A DNA stretch of 64,000 bases from Thermophilibacter mediterraneus (GCF_900119385.1 NZ_FPKO01000007.1:310001-374000); one strand, 5' to 3'; counted from the stretch's first letter, positions 1-8,195 are shown. The notes: generated by a model not told the origin, from the sequence alone. Numbers and translations are program-made.

Positions 1-1
1 C

Positions 2-58
2 GGCGTCTGGGTCGCCCACGACGTCCTGCGCGAGAGCCGCCGGCGCCGCCGGCGCTAG
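2..58 (+). CDS. C-terminal end of an unidentified protein (5' truncated by window)
   Basis: The frame starting at base 2 reads GVWVAHDVLRESRRRRRR and ends at a TAG at 56-58. Only 18 codons are inside the window, so no family can be named. The run of six arginines is a common kind of basic C-terminal tail. It is called coding because the frame is open up to the edge and the next 450 bases carry no comparable frame on this strand. Confidence 0.4.
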   Translation, partial: GVWVAHDVLRESRRRRRR

Positions 59-94
59 GGACGCGGCTCGACGCGGGACCGGCAGCCAGGAATG

Positions 95-309
95 CCGGGC
101 GATTGGGTATTGAGCGGGCCCGGCGCGGGCCCCTGCGGCGCGCGTTGGCAAGGTATCCGGGCGATTGGGTAGCATGTTTGATGCTGAGCCCGCGCTCCCG
201 GGTCGCGCCGAATTTTCTCGATGCTCTGACCTGCGGATTTCCTTGCCCGTACATCGCGCAAGCTCGCCGAGTGCGTGCTCAACATCAAATGTGCTACCCA
301 ATCGCCCGG
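95..309. repeat. Three-copy repeat: two direct and one inverted copy of CCGGGCGATTGGGTA
   Basis: CCGGGCGATTGGGTA occurs at 95-109 and 157-171, and its reverse complement lies at 295-309. The second and third copies extend to 33-base arms (157-189 and 277-309) that match at 30 of 33 positions as an inverted repeat around an 87-base loop. Copy one lacks the internal segment that forms a small GCAT..ATGC hairpin in copy two. No convincing protein is encoded between base 59 and base 500. Confidence 0.7.
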
Positions 310-507
310 GGTTTCGTCCAAATCGGCTCATCCGGGAATCCCCGGGCCCGGCACGCGGCCTGCCGGGCACCCGACCGGCGCGGGCCCCGACCCCGCGAGC
401 GGACGCCCCCGGATAATTCGCGGGTCCGTGCAAGGATTTCGCCCCCTGAGTCGTGTCTGTCATGAGGGGGCCGGGGCGGGCCCGGCGCCCCCGCGGACAG
501 GAGGGTG

Positions 508-579
508 ATGATGAAGAGAAGGACGATGGTCTCGCTCGCGATCGCCGCGCTCGCGGTCGTGGGGCTCGGCGCCGCGTCC
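508..579 (+). pseudogene. Orphan translation start with signal peptide, running into an antisense gene
   Basis: A strong ribosome binding site (AGGAGG, 499-504) precedes tandem ATGs at 508 and 511. They open a textbook export signal (MKRRTMVSLAIAALAVVGLG, then Ala/Ser/Pro). From base 580 onward the same frame is exactly antisense to the well-supported permease on the other strand and becomes an acidic and Arg-rich low-complexity read. The likeliest reading is the front end of a secreted protein whose body has been lost. A very short secreted peptide or a fortuitous start are alternatives. Everything after about base 580 in this frame is regarded as shadow. Confidence 0.4.
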
Positions 580-1758
580 TCAGCCCCTGCCCCGCGCCCT
601 GCCGACGGCGGCCCCGGCGGCGGCGATGGCGAGCGCGAAGAGCAGGACCAGCCCGCACGACGTCGCGACCTCGGCCAGCAGCGCCTCGCTCGGCCCCGGG
701 GCGGCGTAGACGCAGCCGAGCGCGCTCACGACCCACCAGACGGGGGTGAGCCTGCCCACCGCCGCCACCGCCGCGCCCATGCTGGCCTGCTGGACCCAGG
801 TGCCGCCGAGAAAAGACAGCACCATGGAGGAGATGTTGCCGGCGGCGTGGATGACGTCGCCGCTCGACCCGAGCTCCCAGAGCAGGTAGCCGAAGGCGGC
901 GCCGACGATGGAGAGCGCGAGCAGGGGCAGCTGGGCGAGGAGCACGAGCGCGCCGTCCACGCCGGCGAGCTCCCCCCGGCACCAGAGGATCCCGAGCGCG
1001 CCGAGCGCCGCCCACACGAAGACCGCCACGGCGAGGCAGGCGAGCACGACCTGCGCCCCCCACGACGCGGTGCCGAGCGGCGCCACGAGCAGGCGCTGGC
1101 GCGCCGCCTGGTCGCGCCCGAGCGAGCGCAGCCCGCTCGCGACGAGGATCCCCACGCCGCCGAACAGCGCGTAGGTCGAGAACTGCATGAAGACGAGATA
1201 GCCGGTCGGGAGCCCCGTGGCCTCGGTCTGGATGAGGTCGACCTCCGTGCGCGCCTGCCGCGCCTCGCCCGCCCACGCCACTGCCTCCTCGACGCTCGCG
1301 CCCGCCTCGGCGAGCAGGGCGAAGAGCTGCTGCGCATAGGCCCTCACGCGCTCGTCCATGAGAATCGCGGAGGTCTCCCGGTAGCTCGTCACGGTCTCGA
1401 GGACGGGCATCTCGGCCCCGTCGCGCGCGGCGGCCACGAGCGCCTCCCCGTAGCCCTCGGGGATGACGAGCACGTAGCTCGCCAGGTCCTTCGCCGCCGC
1501 GTCCTGGAGGGCGTAGGGGGTGTCGGGGAGCTCGACCTCCTCGCCGCCGTCCCGCACGAGGCCGGCGATGGCGCGGGAGAGCTCCGAGTCGTCGCGGTCG
1601 ATCACGGCGACGGTCGGGCTCGACGACTCGTACCCCTCCGAGGGGGAGCCCACCGAGGACGCCATGAGGAACCCGAAGCACGCGAGCATGCCCACGTAGA
1701 GCAGGATGAGGTAGCGGTGGCGCAGGACCACGCGCCCGACGAGCCTAAAGACGTGCAT
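580..1758 (-). CDS. ABC-2 type exporter permease (second permease of the operon)
   Basis: This 392-residue protein has the ABC-2 permease layout: an N-terminal membrane helix (about residues 17-35), a large extracellular domain of about 170 residues, then five or six hydrophobic helices from about residue 190 to the end. It is the last gene of a three-gene minus-strand operon and overlaps the preceding permease by 14 bases, so the two are probably made in equal amounts and pair in one transporter. Substrate cannot be read from sequence. The divergent two-component system nearby suggests a drug, peptide or cell-envelope stress exporter (inference). The C-terminus ends GRARGRG at base 580. Confidence 0.85.
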   Translation of the reverse strand: MHVFRLVGRVVLRHRYLILLYVGMLACFGFLMASSVGSPSEGYESSSPTVAVIDRDDSELSRAIAGLVRDGGEEVELPDTPYALQDAAAKDLASYVLVIPEGYGEALVAAARDGAEMPVLETVTSYRETSAILMDERVRAYAQQLFALLAEAGASVEEAVAWAGEARQARTEVDLIQTEATGLPTGYLVFMQFSTYALFGGVGILVASGLRSLGRDQAARQRLLVAPLGTASWGAQVVLACLAVAVFVWAALGALGILWCRGELAGVDGALVLLAQLPLLALSIVGAAFGYLLWELGSSGDVIHAAGNISSMVLSFLGGTWVQQASMGAAVAAVGRLTPVWWVVSALGCVYAAPGPSEALLAEVATSCGLVLLFALAIAAAGAAVGRARGRG

Positions 1759-2911
1759 AGCGCTGCCTCCTCATGAACAGGGCCGCGATGACGAGAAGAG
1801 CGGCGGACACGGCGACGAGCGACGCGACCGACGCGGCGAAGGGCCCGAGCGAGTCGTAGAACGTGAGTCGGTAGAACGCCTCGCCCGCCTGTGCCGCGGG
1901 GTTGATGGCCTGGACCCAGGGAAGGTTGGCCCACAGCCAGTCGGAGAGCTCGAGCGAGGGCGTGCCGAAGAGGCCCGCCGGCAGCGAGAGCCCCATCGTG
2001 AGGATGGTGAGCAGGGTGTCCTTCGCCTGCGTCGCGATGCCGGGCAGCGCCCCCATGGCGGCGCCGATGGCGCAGCTCACGAGCGCGCACGCGGCGCAGG
2101 CGAGCGCGGCGAGGCCCTCCCGGCCGCCGAGGGGGACGCCCACCACGAACCGGATGAAGGCGAGGGCGACGAGCTGGCAGGCGAGGCACACGAGCCACGA
2201 GGCGAGGAGCGCGGTGGCGAGCTGGAGGGCGGGGCGGGTGGCGCCGACCTGGCGCCGGGCGCCCACCTCGGAGCCGTCGGCGCGCTTTGAGGTGACGAGC
2301 AGGAGCGCCACCTGCGCGCCCATGAGGCTCGAGAACCCGAGCATTGCGTAGTAGTAGCGCTGGAACTCCCCGGACTCGGCGCGCAGGACGGAGAGGCGCT
2401 CGGTGAGGACGTCGTCGCCGGCGAGGGCCTGCGCGAGCGCCTCGGCGGCTCCCGGGGACGCCAGCGCCGCCGGGTCCCTCTCGGCGACGGTGGCGAGCGT
2501 CGCCGCGACCTGCTGGTAGCGGTCGAGCACGAGCTGGACGACGGCCTGTGAGACGGTGCCGGAGTCCTGCGGGGAGACCAGCATGCGCGGCGAGCCGTCG
2601 TCGCCCACGGTGACGTAGGCGCAGACGTCGCCGGCGAGCACGGCGTCCTCCGCGTCCCCCTCGTTGGCGTAGCGCCGCACCGTGAGCAGGGGGTCGTCAC
2701 CCTCCGCGAGGGCGTCGAGCGCCTCGGAGAGGGCCTCGGCGCCGGGGCTCTCGACGAGGCCGACCTCCGCGCTCGCGCCCGCGCCGGAGGAGTAGTCGCC
2801 GAAGACGAACATGAAGATCGTCGCGAGGATGATGGGGAAGGCCATCACCCAGATGACGATCCCTCGGTTGCGCAGGACCTGGGTGAGGTCCGCCCTGAGA
2901 AGAGCAGGCAT
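1745..2911 (-). CDS. ABC-2 type exporter permease (first permease of the operon)
   Basis: The protein is 388 residues long. It starts MPALLRADLTQVLRNRGIVI, with a first membrane helix at about residues 18-37, a long extracytoplasmic region rich in Asp/Glu (about 40-185), and a C-terminal block of membrane helices. This is the NatB/YhgE-like ABC-2 fold and parallels the next gene, with which it overlaps. The gap to the upstream ATPase stop is only 10 bases. Together the three genes make one ATPase and two permeases, an asymmetric exporter. The family call is firm; the cargo is unknown. Confidence 0.87.
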   Translation of the reverse strand: MPALLRADLTQVLRNRGIVIWVMAFPIILATIFMFVFGDYSSGAGASAEVGLVESPGAEALSEALDALAEGDDPLLTVRRYANEGDAEDAVLAGDVCAYVTVGDDGSPRMLVSPQDSGTVSQAVVQLVLDRYQQVAATLATVAERDPAALASPGAAEALAQALAGDDVLTERLSVLRAESGEFQRYYYAMLGFSSLMGAQVALLLVTSKRADGSEVGARRQVGATRPALQLATALLASWLVCLACQLVALAFIRFVVGVPLGGREGLAALACAACALVSCAIGAAMGALPGIATQAKDTLLTILTMGLSLPAGLFGTPSLELSDWLWANLPWVQAINPAAQAGEAFYRLTFYDSLGPFAASVASLVAVSAALLVIAALFMRRQRYARL

Positions 2912-2921
2912 CGCGCACCCC

Positions 2922-3860
2922 CTAGTCGCGCAGCTCGCGGCCGCAGAGCTCGAGAAAGACGTCGTTGAGCGTGGGCGGCTCCGACCAGACGCGGCCGGGG
3001 CGCTCGCCTGACGCCTCGAGGGCGCCGAGCACGTCGAGGAGCGCGTGCGGCGCCGGGGCGCAGTCGACGCGCAGCTCGCCGTCGGCGTACGAGGCGCGCC
3101 GGACGCACTCGAGCTCGCGCAGCCCCGAGAGCGTCCCCTCGGACGGGGGAGCGAGCTCGACCACGATCTTCTCGCCCACGTCGATGAGGCGCTTGAGCTC
3201 GTCGGGGGACCCCTCGGCGACGGAGCGCCCCGCGTCCATGATCATGACGCGCCCGCAGATCCGCTCGACCTCGTCCATGTAGTGGCTCGTGTAGACCACG
3301 GTCGCCCCCTCGTCGCGCAGCCTCAGGATGCCGTCCAGGATGGCGTTTCTGCTCTGCGGGTCAACGGCGACGGTCGGCTCGTCGAGGAAGAGCAGCTCGG
3401 GACGGTGCGCGATGCCGCAGGCGATGTTGAGGCGGCGGAGCAGGCCGCCCGACAGCCGGCGCGGGCGCTGGCGCGCGTGGTCGGTGAGGCCCACGAAGTC
3501 GAGCGCCTCGTCGACCAGGCGACGTCGCTCGCGACGGTCCCTCACGTAGAGGGCGCAGAAGGCGTCGACGTTCTCGCGCACGGTGAGCTCGTCGAGGACC
3601 GCGACCTGCTGCGGGACCACGCCGACGCGCGCCTTGAGGTCGAAGCGCGTCGGGGACATGGGCTCGCCGAAGAGCTCGATGGAGCCCCGGTCGTAGGTGA
3701 GCAGCTGCAGCATGCAGTTGATGGCCGTGGTCTTGCCGCAGCCGTTGGGGCCGAGCAGGCCGAAGATCTCGCCGCGGGCGATGCGCAGGTCGAGGTGGTC
3801 GAGCGCGAGGGTGTCGCCGTAGCGCTTCACGAGCCCGCTCACCGAGACGATCTCTTGCAT
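2922..3860 (-). CDS. ABC transporter ATP-binding protein (ABC-2 exporter ATPase)
   Basis: The nucleotide-binding subunit powers the two permeases that follow. Walker A is GPNGCGKT (residues 37-44), the signature is LSGGL (about 138-142), Walker B is LLFLDEP (about 158-164) and a switch His lies in YTSHYMDE. The C-terminal 90 residues match the accessory domain of drug/bacitracin-type ATPases. An ATG at 3860 is chosen because AGAAGGGAG lies just upstream; a much longer open frame continues behind it but is Arg/Pro-rich shadow of the divergent kinase. At 312 residues it has normal family length. It is the first gene of the minus-strand operon. Confidence 0.93.
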   Translation of the reverse strand: MQEIVSVSGLVKRYGDTLALDHLDLRIARGEIFGLLGPNGCGKTTAINCMLQLLTYDRGSIELFGEPMSPTRFDLKARVGVVPQQVAVLDELTVRENVDAFCALYVRDRRERRRLVDEALDFVGLTDHARQRPRRLSGGLLRRLNIACGIAHRPELLFLDEPTVAVDPQSRNAILDGILRLRDEGATVVYTSHYMDEVERICGRVMIMDAGRSVAEGSPDELKRLIDVGEKIVVELAPPSEGTLSGLRELECVRRASYADGELRVDCAPAPHALLDVLGALEASGERPGRVWSEPPTLNDVFLELCGRELRD

Positions 3861-3955
3861 GGTGCTCCCTTCTCCTGGGCGTGACCCAAGCCTAGGCGAG
3901 CCCCGCGGCGCCGGGAAGTGAGTTTTGTCACGGGTCCGCGGGCGTGCCGCTGCCC

Positions 3956-3967
3956 TACACTGGTCCC
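3956..3967 (+). promoter_or_regulatory. -10 element placed for a leaderless transcript
   Basis: TACACT (3956-3961) is followed by six bases and then the kinase ATG at 3968. No Shine-Dalgarno sequence precedes that ATG. With normal -10 spacing the first transcribed base would be the A of ATG. No good -35 is visible. Confidence 0.45.
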
Positions 3968-5095
3968 ATGGAGAGGATCGCGGACAAGCTCGTCGTGCTT
4001 TCGTGCTGCGTGGCGCCGCTCGCGCTCGTCGGGGTGAACCCGCAGAGCGTGGGCATGCTGCTCGTGGCGCTGAGCTGCGCCTTTCTCGCCGAGGTTCTGC
4101 CACCTCGCGCGGCCGGCGCGCTGGCGGCGACGTACTTCCCCGTTGCCCTCGCGCTCCCCGCGGGCGTCGTCTTCGCGGCGCTTCCGGCATACGAGCTCGC
4201 CCGCCGCGCCCCCGCACTCCTCGTCCCCGCGGCGCTGGTTCCGCTCGCGGCGGGCTGGTCGGGCGCGCTGTCACCGGTCGTCGTGGTCGCGGCGCTTTTC
4301 GCCTGCGCGGCGTCGGCCGCGCTCGCGCGCCGCACCGACCGCACGGTCGCCGACCGCGCGGCAAACCGCACGCGCGCCGACGAGCTGCGGGAGCGCGAGC
4401 TCGCCCTCGAGGCGCGCAACCGGGACCTCCTCGACGCGCGCGACTACGAGGTGCGCCTCGCGACCCTCTCGGAGCGTGCGCGCATCGCCCGCGAGATCCA
4501 CGACAACGTCGGGCACCTGCTCACGCGCGCCGTCGTGCAGGCCGAGGCGTATCGCGTGGCGCATGCCGGCGACCCGGTCGAGAAGGACCTCGCAGCCGTC
4601 GCGGGGACCGTGCGCGAGGCGCTCGACGAGGTTCGCGCGAGCGTGCACGACCTGCGCGACGACGCCTCCGACCTCGCCGTCCAGCTGCGCGACGAGGTCG
4701 GGCGGGCCTGCGCGGGGACGCGCCTTTCGGCGGACGTGCGCGCGGAGGCGTCGGACGCCCCCGCGGCGGTGACCTCGTGCCTGCTCGCGGTCGCGCGCGA
4801 GGCCGTGTCCAACGTGCTGCGCCACTCCGACGCGCGGCGCGTCCGCGTCGAGCTCGTCGAGCACCCGGGCCTCTGGAGGCTCACGGTGGAGGACGACGGG
4901 GCGGCGGCGGGGCGCCCCGACGGGAAGGCGGCCCGCGAGGGCTCGGGCATGGGGCTCGCCTCCATGGACGAGCGCGTGCGGGCGCTCGGCGGCACGTTCC
5001 GCGCGGGGCCGGGGGCGCGAGGGGGCTGGACGGTCTTCGCGAGCGTGCCGCGGTGCGGCGAGGGGGCTCGCACGAGCGGAGGGAGGAGCGCATGA
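3968..5095 (+). CDS. Sensor histidine kinase, NarL/DesK type
   Basis: The protein is 375 residues long. Five or six hydrophobic segments cover residues 5-125 with very short loops, so it probably senses a signal within or at the membrane. A coiled stretch (about 135-170) leads to the HisKA_3 dimerisation helix RIAREIHDNVGH with the phospho-acceptor His near residue 178. The ATPase domain follows, with N-box EAVSNVLRHS and a G-box GSGMGLASMDERV. It overlaps the response regulator start by four bases (ATGA). It is divergent from the ABC-2 operon, whose expression it may control (inference from position). The start at MERIADK fits the leaderless -10 element and the onset of the first helix. Confidence 0.9.
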   Translation: MERIADKLVVLSCCVAPLALVGVNPQSVGMLLVALSCAFLAEVLPPRAAGALAATYFPVALALPAGVVFAALPAYELARRAPALLVPAALVPLAAGWSGALSPVVVVAALFACAASAALARRTDRTVADRAANRTRADELRERELALEARNRDLLDARDYEVRLATLSERARIAREIHDNVGHLLTRAVVQAEAYRVAHAGDPVEKDLAAVAGTVREALDEVRASVHDLRDDASDLAVQLRDEVGRACAGTRLSADVRAEASDAPAAVTSCLLAVAREAVSNVLRHSDARRVRVELVEHPGLWRLTVEDDGAAAGRPDGKAAREGSGMGLASMDERVRALGGTFRAGPGARGGWTVFASVPRCGEGARTSGGRSA

Positions 5096-5733
5096 GGGTC
5101 GTCATCGCCGACGACGACGCCGTGGTGGCGTCGTCGCTCGAGGTCGTGCTCGACGCCCAGCCCGACATCGAGGTCGTGGGGACGGCGGCCGACGGCGCCG
5201 GTGCCGTCGGCCTCGTCGAGAGGACCCGACCCGACGTCGTTCTTCTCGACATCCAGATGCCGGGGACGGACGGCCTCGTCGCGGCGGAGAGAATCCTCGC
5301 CGCCCCCGACCCCCCGCGCGTGGTGTTTCTCACCACGTTCTCGGATGACGAGTACATCGTGCGCGCCCTCGCCCTTGGCGCCGCGGGCTATCTCATCAAG
5401 CAGGACGTGGCGGGCGTCGCCCCGGCGCTGCGCACGGTCATGGCAGGGCGCAGCGTCCTGGAGGGCGAGGTGCTCGAGCGGGCCGTGTCGCTGGGCGACG
5501 CCGGCGCCCGCCGCGTCGCCGCACCGGACCTGCGCGCCACGTTCCCCCAGCTCACGGACCGCGAGCGCGAGGTCGTGGCGCTCATCGCCGACGGTCTTGA
5601 CAACCGCGAGGTGGCGGCGGCCGCATACATGGGGGAGGGCACCGTGAGAAACCACATCAGCTCGATCCTCGCCAAGCTGGGCCTTCGCAACCGCACGCAG
5701 ATCGCCGTCGCCTACTGGCGCGCGCTCAGGTAG
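5092..5733 (+). CDS. Response regulator, NarL/FixJ family
   Basis: The protein is 213 residues long. The receiver domain carries the acidic pair DDD (7-9), phospho-acceptor Asp53 in VVLLDIQMPG, a conserved Thr in VFLTTFSDD, and Lys in YLIKQD. A LuxR-type helix-turn-helix follows at about 150-205 (LTDREREVVALIADG, then TVRNHISSILAKLG). The ribosome site GGAGGAG sits just upstream and the start overlaps the kinase stop, so the pair is translationally coupled. Partner is the kinase before it; the probable target is the divergent exporter operon. Confidence 0.94.
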   Translation: MRVVIADDDAVVASSLEVVLDAQPDIEVVGTAADGAGAVGLVERTRPDVVLLDIQMPGTDGLVAAERILAAPDPPRVVFLTTFSDDEYIVRALALGAAGYLIKQDVAGVAPALRTVMAGRSVLEGEVLERAVSLGDAGARRVAAPDLRATFPQLTDREREVVALIADGLDNREVAAAAYMGEGTVRNHISSILAKLGLRNRTQIAVAYWRALR

Positions 5734-5762
5734 GCGACGGCTGGTGGCGCCGCGTTCGGCGG

Positions 5763-5885
5763 CTAGAACTCGAACTCGTAGTGGGCCTCCCAGCCCACGC
5801 CGTCCTCGGTCGAGCTGCACCCTCCCAGAAAGGCGCACCCGCCCACAAGGGCGACGAGCGCGATCACGACTCCAAGGCGCCTCAC
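5763..5885 (-). CDS. Very small lipoprotein (40 residues)
   Basis: A GTG start at 5885 follows GGGAGGGG and gives a 40-residue protein: two Arg, a hydrophobic run (LGVVIALVALVGG), Cys residues at two possible lipobox sites (LVGGC and FLGGC), then a short acidic tail ending EFEF. It looks like a minimal surface-anchored lipoprotein of the entericidin-like size class; no specific function can be given. It is convergent with the response regulator and lies between it and the fusion gene at 6009. Confidence 0.6.
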   Translation of the reverse strand: MRRLGVVIALVALVGGCAFLGGCSSTEDGVGWEAHYEFEF

Positions 5886-6008
5886 GGCCCCTCCCTTCGC
5901 CTCAAGATCCTGTCGGCACCAAGATAGGGCAAGGGGGCGGAGGGGAGCCCGGGCCGCCACGAACGTCGCCGTGGGCGTCTCGGGCGTCGGCGCCCGGTGC
6001 CCGCGGCG

Positions 6009-6974
6009 CTACAGGCTCCGCTCCATCGGGATCGCGACGTAGCGCGGCGTGACCGCGGGCCTCCCCGTGGGCGCGAAGCCGAGCCTGGACCAGAACCTGC
6101 GCGCCGGCTCGTTCCCCTCGATGCAGGCGAGGCGCACGCGCGAGAAGCCCTCGCGCCGCAGCCGGTCGAGGGCGCCGCCCGCGACCCTGCCCCCGATCCC
6201 CCGCCCGCGTCGCGCGCCGTCCACCATGAGGAGCCCGATGTAGGCGCTCTCCTCGTCGGGGTAGCCCCGGACGAGGTCGAGCGCCGCGACGAGCGCGCCG
6301 GCGTCGAAGTACCCGATAAACGTCTTCTGGTCGCCCCTGCACCCCGGCGGGAGCTCGCGCAGCGTCCGGGCGAGGTTCGCGAGGGTGGGAGGCTCGCCGT
6401 AGTGCCCGTAGTAGTCGGGGTTGCTCTCGCAGAGGGCGAGCAGGTCGGGGAGGTCGGCGTCGCTGAGCGCGCGCGGGACGAGCGGGGCGAGGTCGACCAC
6501 CCGAACGGGCGACCCGTGGGCGCGCAGGAGGGCGATGAGGTCGCCGGTGGCGAGAAGGACCGTGGCCCTGTTGTCACAGGGGTGAACCGTCACGCGCCCG
6601 GCGTCGACGAGCGCCCGGTCGAGGGCGACCGTGACGCGCCGCGCGGCGTCGTTGAGCGCCCCGAGCGGGGTCACCGAGCCCGGGGCGAGGCCGAGCATGG
6701 AGCCCAGGTCCCCCTCGCTCGCGAAGGAGAGCCTCCGCGAGCCCAGGCACCACTGGACCTCCCGCAGGGAGACGTCCCTGTCGTCAGGGAGGCAGACGAG
6801 GTAGTGGGCACGGTGCCGGTCGTCGCGCAGGAAGAGGTTCTTGGCGGCGAGCTCCGGGTGGGGGATGCCCGCCGCGCGCGCCTGCTCGACGGTGCGGACC
6901 GCCTCGTGCTCGTAGAGCTCGTAGGCGATCCCCGACCGGTCGAGGAGCTCGAGCGTCTCCGCCTTGCCTCGCAT
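6009..6974 (-). CDS. Fusion of a YbaK/ProXp-type trans-editing domain with a GNAT acetyltransferase
   Basis: Residues 1 to about 160 match the YbaK/ProX aminoacyl-tRNA deacylase fold (LLDRSGIAYELYEHEAVRTV, a KNLFLRD block, LGLAPGSVTPLGALND and the HPCDNRATVLL block). These domains hydrolyse mischarged tRNA such as Ala-tRNAPro. Residues about 165-321 form a GNAT N-acetyltransferase with the acetyl-CoA loop RRGRGIGG and the typical ARRFWSRLGF ending. Each half alone has full family length, so this is a genuine two-domain protein. It ends 34 bases upstream of... the start of no other gene on its strand and follows the zincin gene by 15 bases, suggesting co-transcription. The domain pairing is unusual and the acetyl acceptor is unknown. 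Confidence 0.85.
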   Translation of the reverse strand: MRGKAETLELLDRSGIAYELYEHEAVRTVEQARAAGIPHPELAAKNLFLRDDRHRAHYLVCLPDDRDVSLREVQWCLGSRRLSFASEGDLGSMLGLAPGSVTPLGALNDAARRVTVALDRALVDAGRVTVHPCDNRATVLLATGDLIALLRAHGSPVRVVDLAPLVPRALSDADLPDLLALCESNPDYYGHYGEPPTLANLARTLRELPPGCRGDQKTFIGYFDAGALVAALDLVRGYPDEESAYIGLLMVDGARRGRGIGGRVAGGALDRLRREGFSRVRLACIEGNEPARRFWSRLGFAPTGRPAVTPRYVAIPMERSL

Positions 6975-6989
6975 GTCGCCCCCCTCGCC

Positions 6990-7376
6990 CTAGTAGCCCA
7001 TCTCGGCGAGCGTCTCCTCGTCGTTCCCGAAGTAGTGGCCGACCTCGTGGATCACGGTGCGGCGTATCTCGTCCCTCAGGGCGGCCTCCCCGAGCTCCTC
7101 GAAGCAGCGCTCGTGCGGCCCCTTGAAGATGGTTATGACGTCGGGCAGCTCCCCGGTGCCGTAGAAGCTGTCGCGCTCGGTCAGGGGCGTGCCGTCGTAC
7201 AGGCCGAGCAGCTCGTCGTCGGAAAACGAGGCGTTGTCGTCCCCCGACCCGGAGAGCTCCTCCTCGGTCGGCTCGTCCTCCACGGCAAAGATCACGTTGT
7301 CGAGCTGCTCCCAGAACCGCTCGGGAATCGTGTCAAGCGCGTCCTCGACGGCGCGCTCGAACTGCTCGTCGGTCAT
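6990..7376 (-). CDS. Zincin-like metallopeptidase family protein
   Basis: A 128-residue acidic protein with HExxH at residues 110-114 (IHEVGHYFG), preceded by the PDVITIFKGP block and an acidic stretch. This is the small MMPA/DUF1025-type metallopeptidase family common in actinobacteria. The two His of HEVGH would bind zinc and Glu would be catalytic. The ATG at 7376 follows GGGAGGGG. It probably forms an operon with the downstream fusion gene (15-base gap). Substrate is unknown. Confidence 0.85.
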   Translation of the reverse strand: MTDEQFERAVEDALDTIPERFWEQLDNVIFAVEDEPTEEELSGSGDDNASFSDDELLGLYDGTPLTERDSFYGTGELPDVITIFKGPHERCFEELGEAALRDEIRRTVIHEVGHYFGNDEETLAEMGY

Positions 7377-7501
7377 GGCCCCTCCCTCCCGTCGTCGCGC
7401 CCCGCCGGGGCGCCGTCGCCATTCGCGCACCTCCACTCTACGATGCCCGGCGCCGACGGTCGAGCGACGCACGCGAGCGGCGTGCCGCGAGGCACTTTCG
7501 G

Positions 7502-7526
7502 AATTGCGAGTTAGAAAGTCGCAATT
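7502..7526. promoter_or_regulatory. Perfect inverted repeat upstream of the HdeD-like gene
   Basis: AATTGCGA (7502-7509) and TCGCAATT (7519-7526) form an exact dyad with a 9-base A/T-rich centre in an otherwise GC-rich gap. It lies about 70 bases upstream of the HdeD-like start and 125 bases upstream of the divergent zincin start, so it is placed as an operator would be. Confidence 0.4.
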
Positions 7527-7595
7527 TGGGCAGAAGAGGAGTAGGCCGGCGCCCGCGCCACACGGCAGGCGGGGCGGCCCAACCAAGGAGAGAAC

Positions 7596-8186
7596 ATGCA
7601 ACGATACGACTCGAGCTTCGACCACGTCGGCGACTTCGTCACGCGCTGGAACGCCGAGGTGCGCCGCACGCGCGCGCTCACCATCTGCCTCGGCGCGCTG
7701 ATCGCGCTCGCGGGCGTGGCGAGCCTGGTCTCGCCCTTCAGCCTCTACGCGGTCATCCAGGCGGGCATCGCGGTGGCGCTCGTCGCGGGCGGCGCGGCGG
7801 GAATCGCGGCCTACGTCCGCACGCCGGAGCTCTTCCGCAGCCCCGTCACGCTCGTCACCGGCGTCCTCAACGCGGTGCTCGGCGTCATGGTGCTCACGCT
7901 CCCGGCGTACCTCACGGCGGGCACGCTCGCCTTCCTGCTCGCCTTCCTGTTCATCGCGTCCGGCGCGGAGCGCCTCTCGACCGCGCACCGCATGCGCTAC
8001 TTCGGCATCGAGGGGTCCGGGGCATCGACGGCGACGGGCGTCGTCAACATCGTGGCGGGCGCCGCCTTCCTGCTCATGCCGCTCTTCTCGAGCCTGGTGC
8101 TCGGCTACCTCATGGCGGCCTACCTCGTCGTCGCCGGGGCGAGCCTTATCGTCGACGGCATCGCGATGAGGCAGATCAGGAGGTGA
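7596..8186 (+). CDS. HdeD/DUF308 family membrane protein
   Basis: The protein is 196 residues long with six hydrophobic helices arranged as three pairs after a 28-residue N-terminal tail. Helices begin near residues 29, 51, 80, 105, 140 and 165, and the AGVASLVSPFSLYAVIQAGIAV block is typical of the DUF308 repeat family that includes HdeD. The family is linked to acid stress in enterobacteria, but that role should not be assumed here. The ATG follows AAGGAGAG. A hairpin at about 8210-8232 lies downstream and probably ends the transcript. Confidence 0.85.
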   Translation: MQRYDSSFDHVGDFVTRWNAEVRRTRALTICLGALIALAGVASLVSPFSLYAVIQAGIAVALVAGGAAGIAAYVRTPELFRSPVTLVTGVLNAVLGVMVLTLPAYLTAGTLAFLLAFLFIASGAERLSTAHRMRYFGIEGSGASTATGVVNIVAGAAFLLMPLFSSLVLGYLMAAYLVVAGASLIVDGIAMRQIRR

Positions 8187-8195
8187 GCAGTCGCG

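Noticed and set aside
505-1776. A 423-codon open frame on the plus strand
   Set aside because: Past base 580 it is exactly antisense to a clear ABC-2 permease and has shadow-like Arg/Glu/His-rich content. Only its signal-peptide start is of interest.
3924-3961. TTGTCA at 3925 as the -35 of the kinase promoter
   Set aside because: The spacing to TACACT is 25 bases, too long for a normal promoter.
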